This document shows, in pieces, positions 36,202-46,206 of a stretch of 64,000 bases of DNA (position 1 is its first letter; every line of letters starts with the position of its first letter). The notes under the pieces were generated by a model. The model did not search any database, was not told the DNA's origin, and saw nothing but the letters and a program-made list of their open reading frames with translations. Source of the stretch: Corynebacterium lactis RW2-5 (GTDB taxonomy: Bacteria > Actinomycetota > Actinomycetes > Mycobacteriales > Mycobacteriaceae); assembly GCF_001274895.1 (NCBI RefSeq), contig NZ_CP006841.1:248001-312000 (forward strand). Reading direction: 5' to 3'. Both the position numbers and the translations under genes were made by a program.

Positions 36202-36905
36202 GGCAGCCTCTTCGAAATCAGGGAATCAGCGAGGATATTGACACCGTTGAACAGCGACTGCCCCTTCGACATCGAGTACTCGGTGTAGAGAATATCGACC
36301 GGCTGCTCCGCCACACGCCACCCGCGACGGTCCATCAGCTCCACAATCTCGGAAGCATGGCTCATCCCGTTCATGCGCAGGTTCATCTGCTCGGCGACAG
36401 TGCGATTAAATACGCGCAGGCCGTTGTGCGCGTCGGTAAGCCCGAGGCGGCGCGTCCGAGGAGACAATGCCACCACGGTTTTTAAAACGATGCGCTTGAT
36501 TAACGGAACCTGGTCTTCCTCCGCGCGGGGGCGACCGAAACGCGTCCCGACGATTATGTCGACGGGCTCGCTGCGGAGGCGTTCGACCATCGCGACGACG
36601 TCCTTGACCTGGTGCTGGCCGTCCGCATCGAAGGTGACGAAGTACTGCGCACCCGGCTGGGCGCGCGCGTACTCGACGCCAGTCTGGATAGCAGCACCCT
36701 GCCCGAGGTTCACCGGGTGATTGACCAGGTGAGCACCTGCAAGGTGAATCTGCAAGCCGGAGTCATCCGCGGAGCCGTCGTTGACTGCGACGATATTCGG
36801 GAACGTCTGCAGCGCGTTTTCGAGGACTTCGCGAATAACCTGGCCCTCGTTATAACAAGGCACGATAAGCCATGTATCGGAAAAGTCCGTGGTGTTCGCG
36901 TTCAT
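36198..36905 (-). CDS. Polyprenyl-phosphate glycosyltransferase (Rv3631/PpgS-like, GT2)
   Basis: A 235-residue GT-A fold enzyme. IVPCYNEGQVI is the N-terminal strand (about 14-24), AVNDGSADDSG the nucleotide-binding loop (about 40-50), and DADGQHQ the metal-binding DxD (about 93-99). It has no C-terminal membrane pair, consistent with help from the DUF2304 protein. In mycobacteria, Rv3631 makes polyprenyl-phospho-GalNAc used to decorate arabinogalactan. The same neighbours here (epimerase, DUF2304, flippase-like protein) support a similar envelope role, but the sugar is inferred. Confidence 0.85.
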   Translation of the reverse strand: MNANTTDFSDTWLIVPCYNEGQVIREVLENALQTFPNIVAVNDGSADDSGLQIHLAGAHLVNHPVNLGQGAAIQTGVEYARAQPGAQYFVTFDADGQHQVKDVVAMVERLRSEPVDIIVGTRFGRPRAEEDQVPLIKRIVLKTVVALSPRTRRLGLTDAHNGLRVFNRTVAEQMNLRMNGMSHASEIVELMDRRGWRVAEQPVDILYTEYSMSKGQSLFNGVNILADSLISKRLP

Positions 36906-36916
36906 CGCACCTGATG

Positions 36917-37750
36917 CTACCGCAAGAATAGGCGCTTATACGCCCGCGACATTGCGGCCGTGGGCAGGAGACGGAACGCGGTACGCGCCGCCAGGTTGAA
37001 AAGAGCCCGCGGCCTGCCGATAAGCCCCAGCTCCACCAGCGTGCGCTGCATTCGGAGCTCCGCGGCGAAGATACCCTGGGCCGAGCGCCTGCCGAGCATC
37101 CCATCAGCCCGGAATTTCACCAGCGGCTCCGGCATATTCTCAAAGCGCACCCCGGCCGCAAGCAGCCTGACCCACAGGTCGTAGTCCTCCATCAGCGGCA
37201 CATCCCGATAGCCGCCAACAGCGCGAACCGCGTCTACCCGCAGAAGGGAAGAGGGGTTATTCACCGGCGAGTTCATCTTCGCATAGGAGACAATCTGCTC
37301 ATGCGTCTGAGGCAACTTCCGCACCCGCACTACGTTGTCCGGCGCGCCCTCGAACTCCGCCAGCGCGCTGCCAATCACGCCGAGCTCCGGCTTTTCTATG
37401 TGCAGCTCCCACTGCCGCTGAAACCGCTCCGGCACCGCGATATCGTCCGCATCCAGTCGCGCCACCCAATCCGTGCACACCAGCTCAAGCCCCTCCTGCG
37501 ACGCGGGCCCGGAACCCCTGTTGACCGCGCACCGCTTAACTCGCAGGTTCGGGTGCTGCGCCTCATGCTTTACGACGATGGCCTCGAGCGCATCCGGCAA
37601 CGGTCCATCCTCAACAAGAACGACTTCCGCGGCGGGGCGCGTCTGCGACCACAGGGACTCTAGCGCCTGGTCCAACTCCGTTGGTGAGACGCGGTGATAG
37701 ACCGTAATCAGGGCCGTCAACTCTTCGATGGGCATCTTCGGGGTGCTCAT
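36917..37750 (-). CDS. Family 2 glycosyltransferase
   Basis: A 277-residue GT-A glycosyltransferase. ALITVYHRVSPTELDQAL starts the fold, VEDGPLPD binds the nucleotide and RLDADDIAVPERF (about 97-109) holds the DxDD metal site. It likely extends a surface glycan. It lies 11 bp from the PpgS-like gene and 15 bp from the flippase-like gene, all on the minus strand, so they form one operon. Sugar and acceptor are unknown. Confidence 0.85.
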   Translation of the reverse strand: MSTPKMPIEELTALITVYHRVSPTELDQALESLWSQTRPAAEVVLVEDGPLPDALEAIVVKHEAQHPNLRVKRCAVNRGSGPASQEGLELVCTDWVARLDADDIAVPERFQRQWELHIEKPELGVIGSALAEFEGAPDNVVRVRKLPQTHEQIVSYAKMNSPVNNPSSLLRVDAVRAVGGYRDVPLMEDYDLWVRLLAAGVRFENMPEPLVKFRADGMLGRRSAQGIFAAELRMQRTLVELGLIGRPRALFNLAARTAFRLLPTAAMSRAYKRLFLR

Positions 37751-37765
37751 GGCTATTACCTTAAA

Positions 37766-39151
37766 TCACACTCCGGATTGGGAGACAGCGTCGTCGGAAA
37801 GCGAGGCGGAGAGCGTCTCGCGGGGAGACAGCTGTTTTAGAGCCAGGATATGAATGACAATTCCCACGGCCGAACCCAGTGCAATGGCGGCGGCGGTGCG
37901 AATCGAGAGGTGGCCGGGGACGAAGAGGACTCCGCAGGCGATGACGGTGGCGGCGAGCCAGCCGAGCAGATACATGCGGTGCTGCTCGACGGCCAGGGTG
38001 ACGGATCCGGTGACCATCAGCACTGCGGTGAGCGTAGCTCCGAGCGTCAGGGCGGCGAGGACGGGGCCGGTGACGTAGTAGCTTTCGTCGAGAATCACGG
38101 TCATAATCCACGGGCCGATAAGCCAGGCTAGCGCCGAACCGAACGCGCCGAAGGCCACGAGAGCTCCCAGAGGTTTGGCCAGAGCAGCCAGGACACCTTC
38201 GCTGCGGTGCTGCACGAAGTGGACGATGATGGCGTTCTGGAATTTTTCAAGCGGCATCAGTAGGGGAGCGCGCGTCAGCGTCACCGCGTAGGCGATACCC
38301 GTGATGGTGACCGCCGCCGTGAACGCTCCCGAGTGTTGGCTGGCGGAGAGGTCGGTGACGATGCCGGAGGACTCGCTGACCTTCTCGCCGGCGATCTTCA
38401 CGATGGTCGGAAAACCCGTGACCAAAACTGCAGACGCGCCGGACGCGCCCATCGCGGTGAGCATCAGCGGGATGAAACGGCGCACCGGGACATCGGCGCG
38501 GGCAGTCAGAGCGTGCCTGGTCGCGGGGGAGAACGCGGCGAGGAGCAGCCAGCTGACGGTGCCCAAAATCGTGATAATCAGCCAGGCGACGATATCCCAA
38601 CGCAAGTACCATGCGACCACGGCCAAAACCACGCGGACCAGGATGTCAATCATGATCAGAGCGGCGTAGGGACCCCAGAGCTCCCTGCCGCTGAGCAGGC
38701 CCGAGGTGGTCGCCTGCATGGAGTAAAGGGCGAGGCCGGCGGCCATGAGCAGGATCGCGAGGCCGGTGTGTTCCTTCACCACTAGCGGCGCCCACAGGGG
38801 GCCCGACGCTGCCATCACGAAGAAAGTGACCGCAGCGACACCGAAGGAGACGAAGATTGGCCGCGCGGGCACGGTTTTCGTAGAGGCTGCGGGGCTAGAG
38901 GCGCGCGAGGGGTCCGCAACTTGCGAGGCTCCAGCCGCCTCCGCCGCTGCCGCCCCTGCGGCTCCGACCGCGCGCGTGGTCTCCTGCATCAGACCGCCCA
39001 GCACGCCGGTCAGGGCGAAAAAGAGACCCCAGTACGCGACGAACTGCAGGTTCACCGCGTTCGGCAGCGCCTTCGCGGAGATCAACAGCACCGCGAAGCT
39101 GCCGACGGCAGCGACCACGGTGGCAAGCGTCAACCACTTGAAACCGGACAT
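37766..39151 (-). CDS. Flippase-like polytopic membrane protein (Rv3630 type)
   Basis: A 461-residue protein with about twelve membrane segments in the pattern of MATE/Wzx-type flippases, with an Ala-rich loop near residues 63-95. It corresponds in position to mycobacterial Rv3630. A role in moving the lipid-linked sugar made by the neighbouring transferases across the membrane is likely but not shown. The final residues SLSDDAVSQS include a variant of the repeat word (37790-37804), read on the other strand. Confidence 0.75.
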   Translation of the reverse strand: MSGFKWLTLATVVAAVGSFAVLLISAKALPNAVNLQFVAYWGLFFALTGVLGGLMQETTRAVGAAGAAAAEAAGASQVADPSRASSPAASTKTVPARPIFVSFGVAAVTFFVMAASGPLWAPLVVKEHTGLAILLMAAGLALYSMQATTSGLLSGRELWGPYAALIMIDILVRVVLAVVAWYLRWDIVAWLIITILGTVSWLLLAAFSPATRHALTARADVPVRRFIPLMLTAMGASGASAVLVTGFPTIVKIAGEKVSESSGIVTDLSASQHSGAFTAAVTITGIAYAVTLTRAPLLMPLEKFQNAIIVHFVQHRSEGVLAALAKPLGALVAFGAFGSALAWLIGPWIMTVILDESYYVTGPVLAALTLGATLTAVLMVTGSVTLAVEQHRMYLLGWLAATVIACGVLFVPGHLSIRTAAAIALGSAVGIVIHILALKQLSPRETLSASLSDDAVSQSGV

Positions 39152-39189
39152 GTCTGTATTCTCCAGTCTTTCCCCGTTAGCCCCAGTCC

Positions 39190-40650
39190 CTAGTCCCTCG
39201 CCGCCGTGTATCCGAGCTCCGCGAACTGGGTGCGCAGGACTTCGTCGACAACCGGGGCGCCATCCGGGCCCACGCCCTGATCAGTGGGCGAGCGCGTCGG
39301 GTCCGTCGGGAAGGCAGGCAGGGCCGCGCGCGCCAACCAGGAGTCGAAGATCACGTCCAGGCGCGACGTCGTAATGCCGCGGTCCCTGCACACGCGGTTG
39401 GCCAGCGCGCGGAAGTCCACCGCGTCGACCACACTGTGGCGGTTGCTCGTGGTCCACTCGCGGACCAAATCGAAGAAGACCTCGTCGCCGAGCAGCAGGC
39501 GCAGGGCGTGCACAGTCAGGGCGCCGCGTTTGTAGAGGCGGTCGTCGAACATCAGGTCGGGGCCCGGGTTGGAAATAACAAGATCCTGCGGCTTCGACTT
39601 CAAATCCAGGTAGTGCTTGCGGGCGTGGACATCCGCGGGTGCGTTCCCGCGGGCCTCCGACCAGAGCCACTCCGAGTAACAGGCGAAGCCCTCGTTCAAC
39701 CAGATATCGCGCCACTGCGAAATGCCGACGCTGTTGCCGAACCACTGGTGAGAAAGCTCGTGCGCGATGAGACGGTTCCAGGTGTCCTTACCGTCCGCGT
39801 GGTTTGCGCCGAAGATGGACAGGCCTTGGGCCTCCAGCGGAATCTCCAGCTCGTCCTCGCAAATCACCACCTGATACTGCTCAAAGGGGTAAGCGCCGAA
39901 CCTGCGCGCATACTCATCCAGCATGCGGCCCTGCTCGCGAAAATCATGCCGGGCGCGCTCTACCAGGGCGGGCGGAACCCAGGCGATGACCGTGGAGGTC
40001 TCGCAGGGCAGCTCAATCTTCTTAAACTGGCCGACGTTCACAGTCGCCAGGTATGAGGCCATCGGCTCCTTGGTCACAAAATGCCACCTGCGCCGGGAGC
40101 CGCCGACCGTCACCGGCGCGTCCGCGCGGCCCGGTGCCACAACCTCGTAGGGAGCGTCGGTGACCATGGTCAGCTCGTAGAGCGCCTTGACCTCCGGGTC
40201 GTCATCGCACGGGTACCAGCTGGCCGCGCCCACAGGCTGTGAGGCCACCAGTGCGCCGTTTTCTAGCTCCTCCCAGCCGATCTCGCCCCATTTCGAACGC
40301 ACCGGGCGAGGCGAACCCGAGTACGCCACAATCAGCCGCAGGGTCTCGTCCGGGGCGAGCTCCCGGTCGAAGGTAACGCGCAGCTTGCGCCCCGAATGCC
40401 GCCAGCGCTTCACATCAATCGGATGCGCCTGCGAATCCGACACCGCGTCGACCGAATCCACCCCGAGCGCATCAGCGAAGTCCAGCGTGATCTGGGTGCC
40501 CCATGCGTTGATCTCCATGAAGATCGTCGCCGTGGCCTTCAGCCTGTTCGGTCCGACCCGATAATCCAGGTCGAGGGCGTACTTATTCACCCGGAACCCC
40601 AGGTTGAAGGCAATGTCCGTGTACGGATTGGTCAAATCAGCGCTAGTCAC
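39190..40650 (-). CDS. M1-family zinc aminopeptidase
   Basis: A 486-residue peptidase with the M1 beta-sandwich N-terminal domain and the thermolysin-like domain but without the large helical C-terminal domain of PepN. Zinc ligands are in AHELSHQW (about 294-298, HExxH) and NEGFACY (Glu). The exopeptidase GxMEN loop reads PLEAQGLS, a variant in which Met-Glu-Asn is replaced by Glu-Ala-Gln. No signal peptide is seen, so it is cytoplasmic. A prolyl oligopeptidase gene lies 27 bp upstream and the two may act together on peptides. Confidence 0.9.
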   Translation of the reverse strand: MTSADLTNPYTDIAFNLGFRVNKYALDLDYRVGPNRLKATATIFMEINAWGTQITLDFADALGVDSVDAVSDSQAHPIDVKRWRHSGRKLRVTFDRELAPDETLRLIVAYSGSPRPVRSKWGEIGWEELENGALVASQPVGAASWYPCDDDPEVKALYELTMVTDAPYEVVAPGRADAPVTVGGSRRRWHFVTKEPMASYLATVNVGQFKKIELPCETSTVIAWVPPALVERARHDFREQGRMLDEYARRFGAYPFEQYQVVICEDELEIPLEAQGLSIFGANHADGKDTWNRLIAHELSHQWFGNSVGISQWRDIWLNEGFACYSEWLWSEARGNAPADVHARKHYLDLKSKPQDLVISNPGPDLMFDDRLYKRGALTVHALRLLLGDEVFFDLVREWTTSNRHSVVDAVDFRALANRVCRDRGITTSRLDVIFDSWLARAALPAFPTDPTRSPTDQGVGPDGAPVVDEVLRTQFAELGYTAARD

Positions 40651-40677
40651 GGCAATTACCTTACTTGCCCGCCCGGA

Positions 40678-42816
40678 TTACTCGGCTCGTTCGGCCAACT
40701 TCTCCCACAACCACATCGAAATCAGCGACTCCACGAACGCCACCTGCCCGTTGTCCGCCGCGCCCGCGTGGCCACCCTCGGTGTTCTCGTAGTAGTCGAC
40801 ATCCTGGCCCGCCTCCTCAAGCAGCCACGCCAGGCTGCGCGCGTGCGCCGGATGCACCCGGTCATCTCGGGTGGAGGTGGTCACCAGCGCTGGCGGGTAG
40901 GCTCGCTGCTCACGCCTTACGACGCGCTGGACCGGCGAATACTGCTCAATCGCGGCGCGCTCGACCGGATCGTCCGGGTTACCGTACTCCGCCATCCACG
41001 AGGCTCCCGCGGAAAGTCGGTGGTAGCGCAGCATATCCGCAAGCGGCACCTGCGAGACCACGGCCCCGACCAGCTCCGGGTACAGAGTCAGGCACACTGC
41101 CGTGAGCAATCCGCCGTTGGAGCCGCCGCGAACCGCCAGCTGCTCAGTGGTGCAGTAGCCTCTCGCGACAATGTCGCGCAGCACCGCCTGATGATCCTCG
41201 TAGACACGCATGCGCTGGGTCTTCGCCACGGAGGAATGCCAGGCGGGGCCGAACTCCCCGCCGCCGCGCAGATTCGCCTCGACGAAGTGTCCTCCGCGCT
41301 CCAGCCACGCCAGACCGCGGGCAGGAGAGTACTGCGGCACCAGCGAGACCTCGAAGCCGCCGTAGGCGTGCACCAGCGTCGGGCGTGCCTGGTCGCCAGT
41401 GTCGAAACGGCCGGTGATCCGGTAGGGAATCTTGGTGCCGTCCGCGGAGGTCGCCCAGTGCTGGCGGGTCTCCATGCCTGCGCTGTCGAACAGCGCGGGC
41501 GCCTGACGCACCGGTTGCAGTCTCTGTCCAGCCTGCCCGTACCACAGCGTCGCCGGTTCCAGAGCCGAGGTGCTGACCAGCCAAATCTCGTCATCGCGGG
41601 TGGACGACGTGCCGATCACGCTGACCGTCGACTGTCCCGGCAGCTCGCCGAACATCTCGACCGTCTCCCAGGAGCCCTTGCGCAGCGCAGTCAGACGCGT
41701 GGCGACGTCATCAAGCAGCGTCAGCACAAGGTAATTCTCAGTCCACGCGAGCGACTGGAAGGAGGTGTGCGCGCCGGGCGTGAAGACGACCTCCACGTCG
41801 CGCTCGCCGGCCAGCCAGCCCTCAAGATCGGCCACTGCGACGCCGCCGGCGGGGATCCCGGCGAAGTCCGTGCGCGGCATCAAAACGAGCCACTGACGGT
41901 GCACGCTGGTGCGGCAATCCTCCGGGACCTCGAGGATCTGCAGCGAGAAGCTGCCCCCGAACTGGTTGGCCAACTTCCCGGGCCTCTCGGTAGCCACAAA
42001 CTTCTGCGAATTGTAGAAATCCTGGGCGCGCTCCACGAAGAGACGCTCGAAGCCCTCGGTCGAGTCAAACCAGCCCCCAACTGCGACATCGTCCGAGTGG
42101 CCAGAGAAAATTACCTCCGAATCCTCCACCGCCTGGCCGCGGACCCAGCGGCGCACCTGGCGCGGGTAGCCGGAATCCGTCAGCGAACCGGGGCCCAAAT
42201 CCGTGCCGATAAGAATCTCGTCGCGGCCCACCCAGCACACGTCCGACTTCGCCTCAGGCAGGTAAAAAGCATCCTGACCCGTGACGAACTCGCAGGTAGA
42301 AAGGTCAAACTCGCGCACCACCGTCGCGTCCGCCCCACCGCGGGAGAGCAGAATCAGGGCGCGGTCATAGTCCGGATAGCGACACACCGTTCCCTTCCAG
42401 ACCCAGTTTTCCCCCTCGGCCTGCGCCAACGCATCGACGTCGATGACCGTCTCCCACTCGGTCTCCGCCGGGTCCGATTCGCCCGCCAGATAACTGTCCA
42501 AGCTGGTCCTGCGCCACAGGCCCTTAGGATGCGCGCCGTCGCGCCAGAAGTTGTACAAAAACTCGCCACGCCGCACCGGGTACGCAATCCTCGAATCCGT
42601 ATCCAACGCAGCCCGAATCCGCTGTTCAAGGTCCTTTCGGTCGCGGGAGGCGTCGGCAAGCGAATCCAGCTTGACGACGGTCTGATCCGAGCGATTCCGC
42701 GCCCATTCGAGGGCTTTTTCCCCGGTAATCTCGTCGAGCCACGCGGGAAGGGCGTCGGTGCTGAGAAATGAGGGGGCGTCAGGGCCGTGAGCGGATTCGG
42801 AGAAATCGTTGTCCAT
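40678..42816 (-). CDS. Prolyl oligopeptidase family serine peptidase (S9A)
   Basis: A 712-residue enzyme from the ATG at 42816; the longer frame to 43173 would run into lpd. The N-terminal part is a beta-propeller and the C-terminal part an alpha/beta hydrolase. The triad is Ser in RGGSNGGLL (about 563), Asp in TRDDRVHP (about 651) and His in EGGHAGA (about 682). It cuts short peptides after Pro. It is divergent from lpd with a 70-bp gap. Near residue 55 the gene carries a reverse-frame copy of the repeat word (SLADAS). Confidence 0.9.
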   Translation of the reverse strand: MDNDFSESAHGPDAPSFLSTDALPAWLDEITGEKALEWARNRSDQTVVKLDSLADASRDRKDLEQRIRAALDTDSRIAYPVRRGEFLYNFWRDGAHPKGLWRRTSLDSYLAGESDPAETEWETVIDVDALAQAEGENWVWKGTVCRYPDYDRALILLSRGGADATVVREFDLSTCEFVTGQDAFYLPEAKSDVCWVGRDEILIGTDLGPGSLTDSGYPRQVRRWVRGQAVEDSEVIFSGHSDDVAVGGWFDSTEGFERLFVERAQDFYNSQKFVATERPGKLANQFGGSFSLQILEVPEDCRTSVHRQWLVLMPRTDFAGIPAGGVAVADLEGWLAGERDVEVVFTPGAHTSFQSLAWTENYLVLTLLDDVATRLTALRKGSWETVEMFGELPGQSTVSVIGTSSTRDDEIWLVSTSALEPATLWYGQAGQRLQPVRQAPALFDSAGMETRQHWATSADGTKIPYRITGRFDTGDQARPTLVHAYGGFEVSLVPQYSPARGLAWLERGGHFVEANLRGGGEFGPAWHSSVAKTQRMRVYEDHQAVLRDIVARGYCTTEQLAVRGGSNGGLLTAVCLTLYPELVGAVVSQVPLADMLRYHRLSAGASWMAEYGNPDDPVERAAIEQYSPVQRVVRREQRAYPPALVTTSTRDDRVHPAHARSLAWLLEEAGQDVDYYENTEGGHAGAADNGQVAFVESLISMWLWEKLAERAE
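42649..42664 (+). repeat. Exact copy of the repeat word GGCGTCGGCAAGCGAA in the S9A gene
   Basis: Here the word lies on the non-coding strand of the gene, so it is read as S-L-A-D-A, a third type of reading. This shows that DNA, not protein, is conserved. Confidence 0.85.
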
Positions 42817-42886
42817 GTCCACCACCGTAGGCAAAAAGCGGGACCTGCGGGTGACGTATTTTCCGCGCGTGCGTAAGCTTGGATGT

Positions 42887-44302
42887 GTGGCTGAACATTT
42901 TGATCTCGTAGTACTCGGCGGCGGTCCTGGCGGATACGTCGCAGCAATCCGCGCCTCCCAGTTGGGGCTCAAGACCGCAGTGGTCGAGAAGCAGTATTGG
43001 GGCGGCGTCTGCCTCAACGTGGGCTGTATTCCTTCCAAGTCTCTGCTGAAGAACGCCGAGGTGGCGCACATCTTCAACCATGAGGCGAAGACCTTCGGCA
43101 TTTCCGGTGATGTCTCCTTCGACTTCGGTGCCGCACACGCGCGCTCCCGCAAGGTTTCCGCGGGCATCGTCAAGGGCGTCCATTACCTGATGAAGAAGAA
43201 CAAGATCACCGAAATCAACGGCTTCGGTGAGTTCACTGACGCCAACACCATCGCCATCACCGACGGCGATGACAAGGGCAAGGAAATTACCTTCGACAAG
43301 GCGATTATCGCCACCGGTTCCGTCGTTCGCTCCCTGCCGGGTGTGAAGGTCGGTGGCAACATCGTCTCCTACGAGGAGCAGATTCTCTCCGACGAGCTGC
43401 CGGATTCCATGGTTATCGTCGGCGCCGGCGCCATCGGCATGGAGTTCGCGTATGTCCTGGCCAACTACGGCGTGGATGTCACCATCGTCGAGTTCATGGA
43501 CGCGGTCCTTCCGAACGAGGACGCGGATGTTTCCAAGGTTATTGCCAAGGAATACAAGAAGCTGGGCGTCAAGCTGATGACCGGGCATAAGACCACCTCC
43601 ATCGTCGACAACGGAGACTCCGTCGAGGTCAAGGTCGAGTCCAAGGACGGCGGCGACGAGCAGACTCTCACCGTCGACCGAGTTATGGTTTCCATCGGCT
43701 TCGCACCGCGCACCGAGGGCATCGGCCTGGACAAGGCCGGCGTCGAGCTGGGCGAGCGTGGAGAGATTCCGATTGGCGATTACATGCAGACCAACGTCGA
43801 CCACATCTACGCCATCGGCGATGTGACGATGAAACTGCAGCTGGCGCACGTTGCCGAGGCTCAGGGCGTTATCGCCGCCGAACACATGGCCGGTCACGAG
43901 ACCGAGACTATCCCGGACTACAACATGATGCCGCGCGCGACCTTCTGCAACCCGCAGGTCGCATCCTTCGGTAAGACCGAGGCCCAGGCCAAGAAGTGGG
44001 CTGAGGAGACCGGCCGCGAGATTAAGGTCTCCACCTTCCCGTTCTCCGCGAACGGCAAGGCGCAGGGCCTGGCAGAGCCGGTTGGTTTCGTGAAGCTGAT
44101 CGCTGATGCTGAGTACGGCGAGCTGCTGGGCGGCCACATGGTTGGCGCCAACGTCTCGGAGCTGATGCCGCAGCTGGTCCTGGCTGAGAAGTACGAGCTG
44201 ACGGCTGAGGAAATCGGCCGTGCCGTGCACATTCACCCGACCATGTCCGAGGCTATGAAGGAAGCCGCCGAGGGCATCCAGGGGCACATGATCAACCTGT
44301 AA
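42887..44302 (+). CDS. lpd: Dihydrolipoamide dehydrogenase
   Basis: A 471-residue flavoprotein from the GTG at 42887 (the frame is open upstream into the promoter). FAD binding: [13 protein letters not shown] (8-20). The redox disulfide is [10 protein letters not shown] with Cys42 and Cys47. NAD binding: [14 protein letters not shown] (about 176-189). The C-terminal HIHPTMSEA gives the catalytic His-Glu pair. It reoxidises lipoamide in the pyruvate and 2-oxoglutarate dehydrogenase complexes. In corynebacteria it lies near ramB, as here. Confidence 0.96.
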   Translation: MAEHFDLVVLGGGPGGYVAAIRASQLGLKTAVVEKQYWGGVCLNVGCIPSKSLLKNAEVAHIFNHEAKTFGISGDVSFDFGAAHARSRKVSAGIVKGVHYLMKKNKITEINGFGEFTDANTIAITDGDDKGKEITFDKAIIATGSVVRSLPGVKVGGNIVSYEEQILSDELPDSMVIVGAGAIGMEFAYVLANYGVDVTIVEFMDAVLPNEDADVSKVIAKEYKKLGVKLMTGHKTTSIVDNGDSVEVKVESKDGGDEQTLTVDRVMVSIGFAPRTEGIGLDKAGVELGERGEIPIGDYMQTNVDHIYAIGDVTMKLQLAHVAEAQGVIAAEHMAGHETETIPDYNMMPRATFCNPQVASFGKTEAQAKKWAEETGREIKVSTFPFSANGKAQGLAEPVGFVKLIADAEYGELLGGHMVGANVSELMPQLVLAEKYELTAEEIGRAVHIHPTMSEAMKEAAEGIQGHMINL

Positions 44303-44310
44303 AGGGAACC

Positions 44311-44343
44311 GTTTCCCCGGGGCCTTCGGGCTGCCGGGGAAAC
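44311..44343 (+). terminator. Hairpin after lpd
   Basis: GTTTCCCCGG (44311-44320) pairs perfectly with CCGGGGAAAC (44334-44343) around GGCCTTCGGGCTG. No T-run follows and the next start codon begins 2 bases later, so it may attenuate rather than stop transcription, or modulate translation of the small downstream gene. Confidence 0.6.
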
Positions 44344-44344
44344 A

Positions 44345-44572
44345 ATGAAAACCATGTCCGATGATTCCAGTGGAACCCGCAAACCGCGAAGGGTGCCGCA
44401 GCCCAAGTGCCCGATTCGTTTTGGGGAGCCGTGCACCGCGTGTCAGCCGGGTACGCGGGGCCCCGATGACTGCCAGCTAGTGGACTTGGTCATGGACGAT
44501 CCCGACCTTCATGAACGTATGCTTGAAATGAACCGTCGTATGCGCCAAAAGAGGAGTTTCAAGCAGCCATAA
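44345..44572 (+). CDS. Small Cys-containing protein conserved next to lpd
   Basis: A 75-residue protein with four Cys in PKCPIRFGEPCTACQPGTRG (motif C-x7-C-x2-C) and GPDDCQL, which could bind a metal. I believe it belongs to the small DUF6767-type proteins of corynebacteria but cannot check. Start at 44345 or 44354. Function unknown. Confidence 0.7.
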   Translation: MKTMSDDSSGTRKPRRVPQPKCPIRFGEPCTACQPGTRGPDDCQLVDLVMDDPDLHERMLEMNRRMRQKRSFKQP

Positions 44573-44622
44573 ACAGCTGGAAAGTTCTTTTTTAACGCCT
44601 GCCGATGCCAACCGCGTTCCGC

Positions 44623-46047
44623 CTAGTACGGCGAAACGGTGGATTTGTGCAGGTTGACGTCGATATCGCGGTGGATGGGTGGAAAAGCGCGCTGTGGGCA
44701 TGCCTCGCGTGTGCATACGCGGCAGCCAGCGCCGATGGGGGTGGCGGCGTCGAGATCGCCGAGGTCGAGGCCGTCAGCGTAGACGGTCCGCTCAGCGTGG
44801 CGGGCCTCGCAGCCGAGGCCAATGGCGAAGACTTTGCCGGGCTGGCCGAAACGGGCGGCGTGATGCTCAACGGTGCGGGAAATCCACATATAAGGGCGGC
44901 CGTCGGGCATGAGTGCCAGCTGGCGCATCACTTTGCCTGGGTAGGAGAAGGTTTCGTAGACGTTCCACAGAGGGCAGGTACCGCCTGAGTGGGTGAAGTG
45001 GAAACCGGTCGCTGATTGACGCTTGGACATGTTTCCGGCGCGATCGACGCGAACGAAGGTCCAAGGAATGCCGCGCAGGCTGGGGCGCTGCATGGTGGAC
45101 AGTCGATGGCAGATTGTTTCGTAGCCAACTCCATAGCGTTGCGAAAGCAGCTCGATGTCGTGGCGCTTCGACTCCGCCATGGTGTGGAAGGCCTCGTAGG
45201 GAAGGATGAGGGCCGCAGCATAGTAGGTGGCCACACCCCGCTGTGCCAGCTTGCGAGATTCTTCGGACATGAAATGGCCAGAGCCGACGGCCTCGGCAAT
45301 GGTGTCCCCCTGCTCGAGGAACCCAAGCTCGGTGGCCATGCGGAATGCCCGCTGACCAGGGGAGAGGTGACGGGCGAGGTACAGAGTCTTCGTTCGTGGG
45401 TCTAGGTTGTGCTGTGTGTCCCCCAGATTTGAGTCCAGGCTAATGCGGACGCCGTGGGCGTCGCGAAGCCTATCGGAGAGAACAGCTACAACGTCGGTGG
45501 ACTCCTCGGCGATGTTAAGTTTTCGGGCTAAGTCTTCTGCGGCGGTATCGACGGAGTCGATGTAGTTTTGGCGAGCGTAAAAGTAGTCGCGGACCTCTTC
45601 GTGTGGCATCGTGAGTGCTTGTGCTACGGACGATGACGCGGACTCATCTGCGAAGTTTCGTCCTTCCGTGGCGAGCGAGAGCTTGTCAGTGACATTGCGG
45701 TAGCGCCTGTGGATATCGACCATGATGCGTGCGATATCTGGGTGATTGCGGACCATCTCAGAAATTTCCTGGAGGTCCATGGGGGTCTTGGTGATTTCCT
45801 TGTCCATCACCACGTCCTGGACTTCGGCCAGCAGTCGGGAGTCATCGTCGCGTGAGAAGAATGTAGCGTCCACGCCAAAAGTGTCGGTAATCCGAAGAAG
45901 CACGGGGACGGTCAGCGGACGGACATCATGCTCAATCTGGTTGACGTAGCTGGCGGATAGACCGAGCGCTTGAGCGAGGGCGGCCTGGCTGAGGTCGCGT
46001 TCGCGACGCAGTTGGCGCAACCGGGAGCCCACATAGGTCTTCGACAT
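44623..46047 (-). CDS. ramB: RamB, regulator of acetate metabolism
   Basis: A 474-residue regulator from the ATG at 46047 (MSKTYVG, matching the family start). The N-terminal XRE HTH reads [20 protein letters not shown], with the recognition helix in [14 protein letters not shown]. An ImmA/IrrE-like domain and a C-terminal short-chain fatty acyl regulator domain follow, with a Cys cluster (CEARH...[12 protein letters not shown]). In C. glutamicum RamB represses aceA, aceB and pta-ack by binding RAACTTTGCAAA-type sites; a close match lies in the aceA-glcB region at 51205. Divergence from lpd and neighbours fits. Confidence 0.95.
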   Translation of the reverse strand: MSKTYVGSRLRQLRRERDLSQAALAQALGLSASYVNQIEHDVRPLTVPVLLRITDTFGVDATFFSRDDDSRLLAEVQDVVMDKEITKTPMDLQEISEMVRNHPDIARIMVDIHRRYRNVTDKLSLATEGRNFADESASSSVAQALTMPHEEVRDYFYARQNYIDSVDTAAEDLARKLNIAEESTDVVAVLSDRLRDAHGVRISLDSNLGDTQHNLDPRTKTLYLARHLSPGQRAFRMATELGFLEQGDTIAEAVGSGHFMSEESRKLAQRGVATYYAAALILPYEAFHTMAESKRHDIELLSQRYGVGYETICHRLSTMQRPSLRGIPWTFVRVDRAGNMSKRQSATGFHFTHSGGTCPLWNVYETFSYPGKVMRQLALMPDGRPYMWISRTVEHHAARFGQPGKVFAIGLGCEARHAERTVYADGLDLGDLDAATPIGAGCRVCTREACPQRAFPPIHRDIDVNLHKSTVSPY

Positions 46048-46103
46048 AGAAAACAAGTTTAGTTGTTAGGGAGGGCAGGCGGGGCGGCAGGCAGCACAAA
46101 AAC

Positions 46104-46165
46104 GCCCCTGCCCACCTCCTATTAATCGACGATGTTGAGCTCTCGGAATAGGAGGCGGCAGGGGC
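46104..46165 (-). terminator. Strong terminator of the secreted-protein operon
   Basis: GCCCCTGCC (46104-46112) pairs with GGCAGGGGC (46157-46165), and CCTCCTATT with AATAGGAGG inside. On the minus strand a GTTTTTG tract follows. It lies between the secreted-protein genes and ramB. Confidence 0.85.
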
Positions 46166-46206
46166 AGAGGTCAGAATCTTGCGGGCCTAAGCGGGGGGTA
46201 TTTGCC

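Noticed and set aside
40396-42771. A 791-codon open frame on the plus strand opposite the prolyl oligopeptidase gene
   Set aside because: It mirrors the high-G+C codon pattern of the real gene, has no recognisable motif, and the opposite strand encodes a complete S9A enzyme. Similar long shadows lie opposite lpd, aceA and glcB.
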